Assembly (NCBI GenBank): GCA_021820805.1
Contig: JAKADF010000269.1
Span: 1 to 5,480, forward strand
Length of the DNA stretch: 5,480 nucleotides
Source of the DNA: Bacillota bacterium
GTDB taxonomy: Bacteria; Bacillota; Bacilli; Alicyclobacillales; Alicyclobacillaceae
Reading direction: 5' to 3'
In this document: piece by piece, positions 4,952 through 5,480 of the stretch
How positions within the stretch are numbered: position 1 is the first letter of the stretch
Layout: the number at the start of each line of letters is the position of its first letter
Translations under genes and position numbers: made by a program
Notes under the pieces: model-generated
What the model was told of the DNA's origin: nothing
Database searches by the model: none
Seen by the model: the letters and a program-made list of their open reading frames with translations, nothing else

Positions 4952-5480
4952 TTGAGGAGACGTAAGCAATCTGAGGCCGTTAAAATCAAAAACGATAACG
5001 AGATCGGCTACGTCTACCGGTACCGCATCTACCCTACACGTGAGCAAAAAAAGGCCATGTTCGACACGTTAAATCTGTGCCGTGAATTATACAACTTAGC
5101 TCTCGCACAGAGACAAATCGCCTACAAACAGTTCAAAACATCTGTAAATTATGTGAAACAACAAAACGAGTTACCTGTATTCAAACAGGCGTTTTCTGAA
5201 TTCAAGAATGTGCAATCCCAGGTACTACAGGATGTGTTACATAGGCTCGATAAAGCATACATCAATTTCTTTGAGAAAAGGGCTAAACATCCTCATTTCA
5301 AACCACGAGACAGGTACGTCTCGTTTACATACCCGCAGGTGCAAAAATCAAAGCCATACATAGACGGATACATCTACTTATCCAAGATAGGCTACGTAAA
5401 GGTACATACGCATCGCCCGTTTGATTGGGAGAAAGTAAAACAAATCACCGTTAAATATGAATCCAGTGAGTGGTATGTGA
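4952..5480 (+). CDS. tnpB: TnpB-type RNA-guided nuclease of IS200/IS605 family, N-terminal part
   Basis: The first 176 residues of a TnpB protein (usually about 370-430) are present; the frame is open to the right edge. YRYRIYPTREQ (23-32), CRELYNLAL (43-51) and LQDVLHRLDKAYINFFEKR (92-110) followed by HPHFKPRD (113-120) and SFTYP (124-128) are the typical N-terminal helix-turn-helix/wedge landmarks of OrfB_IS605 proteins. The RuvC-like catalytic residues and zinc finger would lie beyond the window, so activity cannot be judged. TTG 4952 is preferred as start because GGGGGTG (4940-4946) lies close upstream; the frame is also open back to ATG 4919, which lacks a ribosome binding site, adding 11 residues. 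TnpB proteins use a transposon-encoded RNA to cut DNA at empty donor sites, which helps retain the element. No frameshift or stop is seen in this part. Confidence 0.92.
   Translation, partial: MRRRKQSEAVKIKNDNEIGYVYRYRIYPTREQKKAMFDTLNLCRELYNLALAQRQIAYKQFKTSVNYVKQQNELPVFKQAFSEFKNVQSQVLQDVLHRLDKAYINFFEKRAKHPHFKPRDRYVSFTYPQVQKSKPYIDGYIYLSKIGYVKVHTHRPFDWEKVKQITVKYESSEWYV

Larger units (their letters stand above)
4823..5480 (+). mobile_element. IS200/IS605-type (IS1341-like) element, left part only
   Basis: The TnpB gene marks an IS200/IS605 superfamily element that runs off the right edge. Its left boundary is not certain. TTTAA at 4818-4822, directly followed after 9 bases by the 18-bp hairpin, would fit the target-site-plus-subterminal-hairpin layout of such elements, which have no terminal inverted repeats and do not duplicate their target. 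No tnpA is present between the operon and tnpB, so the element may be tnpB-only, unless tnpA lies to the right. The right end and any guide (omega) RNA, which would overlap the 3' end of tnpB, are outside the window. Confidence 0.55.

Noticed and set aside
5470..5480. TGA at the last three bases as a possible premature stop of tnpB
   Set aside because: It is out of frame; the tnpB frame reads GTG then a first base A at 5480, so it stays open.
1..5480. tRNA, rRNA, CRISPR array, toxin-antitoxin or defence gene clusters
   Set aside because: No cloverleaf, ribosomal RNA stretch, regularly spaced repeat series or such gene pair was found on reading; TnpB is the only nuclease-type gene.

Overview
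The window looks like a chromosomal segment of an acid-tolerant Gram-positive bacterium, most plausibly of the Alicyclobacillaceae or a relative. This is an inference from four things: a kumamolisin-type (family S53) acid protease, strong Firmicute-style ribosome binding sites, TTG start codons, and an IS200/IS605-type TnpB gene. Nothing in the sequence fixes the species.

Layout, left to right. Positions 1-675 hold the 3' part of an S53 serine-carboxyl peptidase gene whose beginning lies outside the window. Convergent with it, on the minus strand, is an amino acid/polyamine (APC) permease resembling the putrescine importers PuuP/PlaP (881-2245), with its own hairpin terminator at 776-816. A 326-base AT-rich divergent control region follows (2246-2571). 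It contains a promoter for each direction, a palindrome over the minus-strand -10 box, a 5'-leader hairpin, and a 10-base direct repeat at its two ends. To the right, a second and unrelated APC permease, resembling the Bacillus aspartate/glutamate:proton symporter YveA (2572-4158), overlaps by 8 bases a stand-alone class II glutamine amidotransferase-type hydrolase (4151-4822). That hydrolase has a complete set of recognisable active-site residues. A strong 18-base-pair hairpin closes this pair. The 5' part of a tnpB gene (4952 to the right edge) follows.

How the genes may work together (inference). The divergent pair would import a polyamine or amino acid on one side and an acidic amino acid or its amide on the other. 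The tightly coupled amidohydrolase would act on glutamine or a gamma-glutamyl compound in the cytoplasm. In an acidophile, deamidation coupled to transport would resemble in logic the glutamine-dependent acid resistance of E. coli (GadC plus the glutaminase YbaS), but with an N-terminal-cysteine hydrolase in place of the glutaminase. A gamma-glutamyl-polyamine or peptide scavenging role is an alternative.

The most interesting item is this permease/class II amidotransferase unit together with its shared divergent control region. I saw no tRNA, rRNA, CRISPR array or clear new defence system. The TnpB element is a known type, although its left boundary can be tentatively placed.
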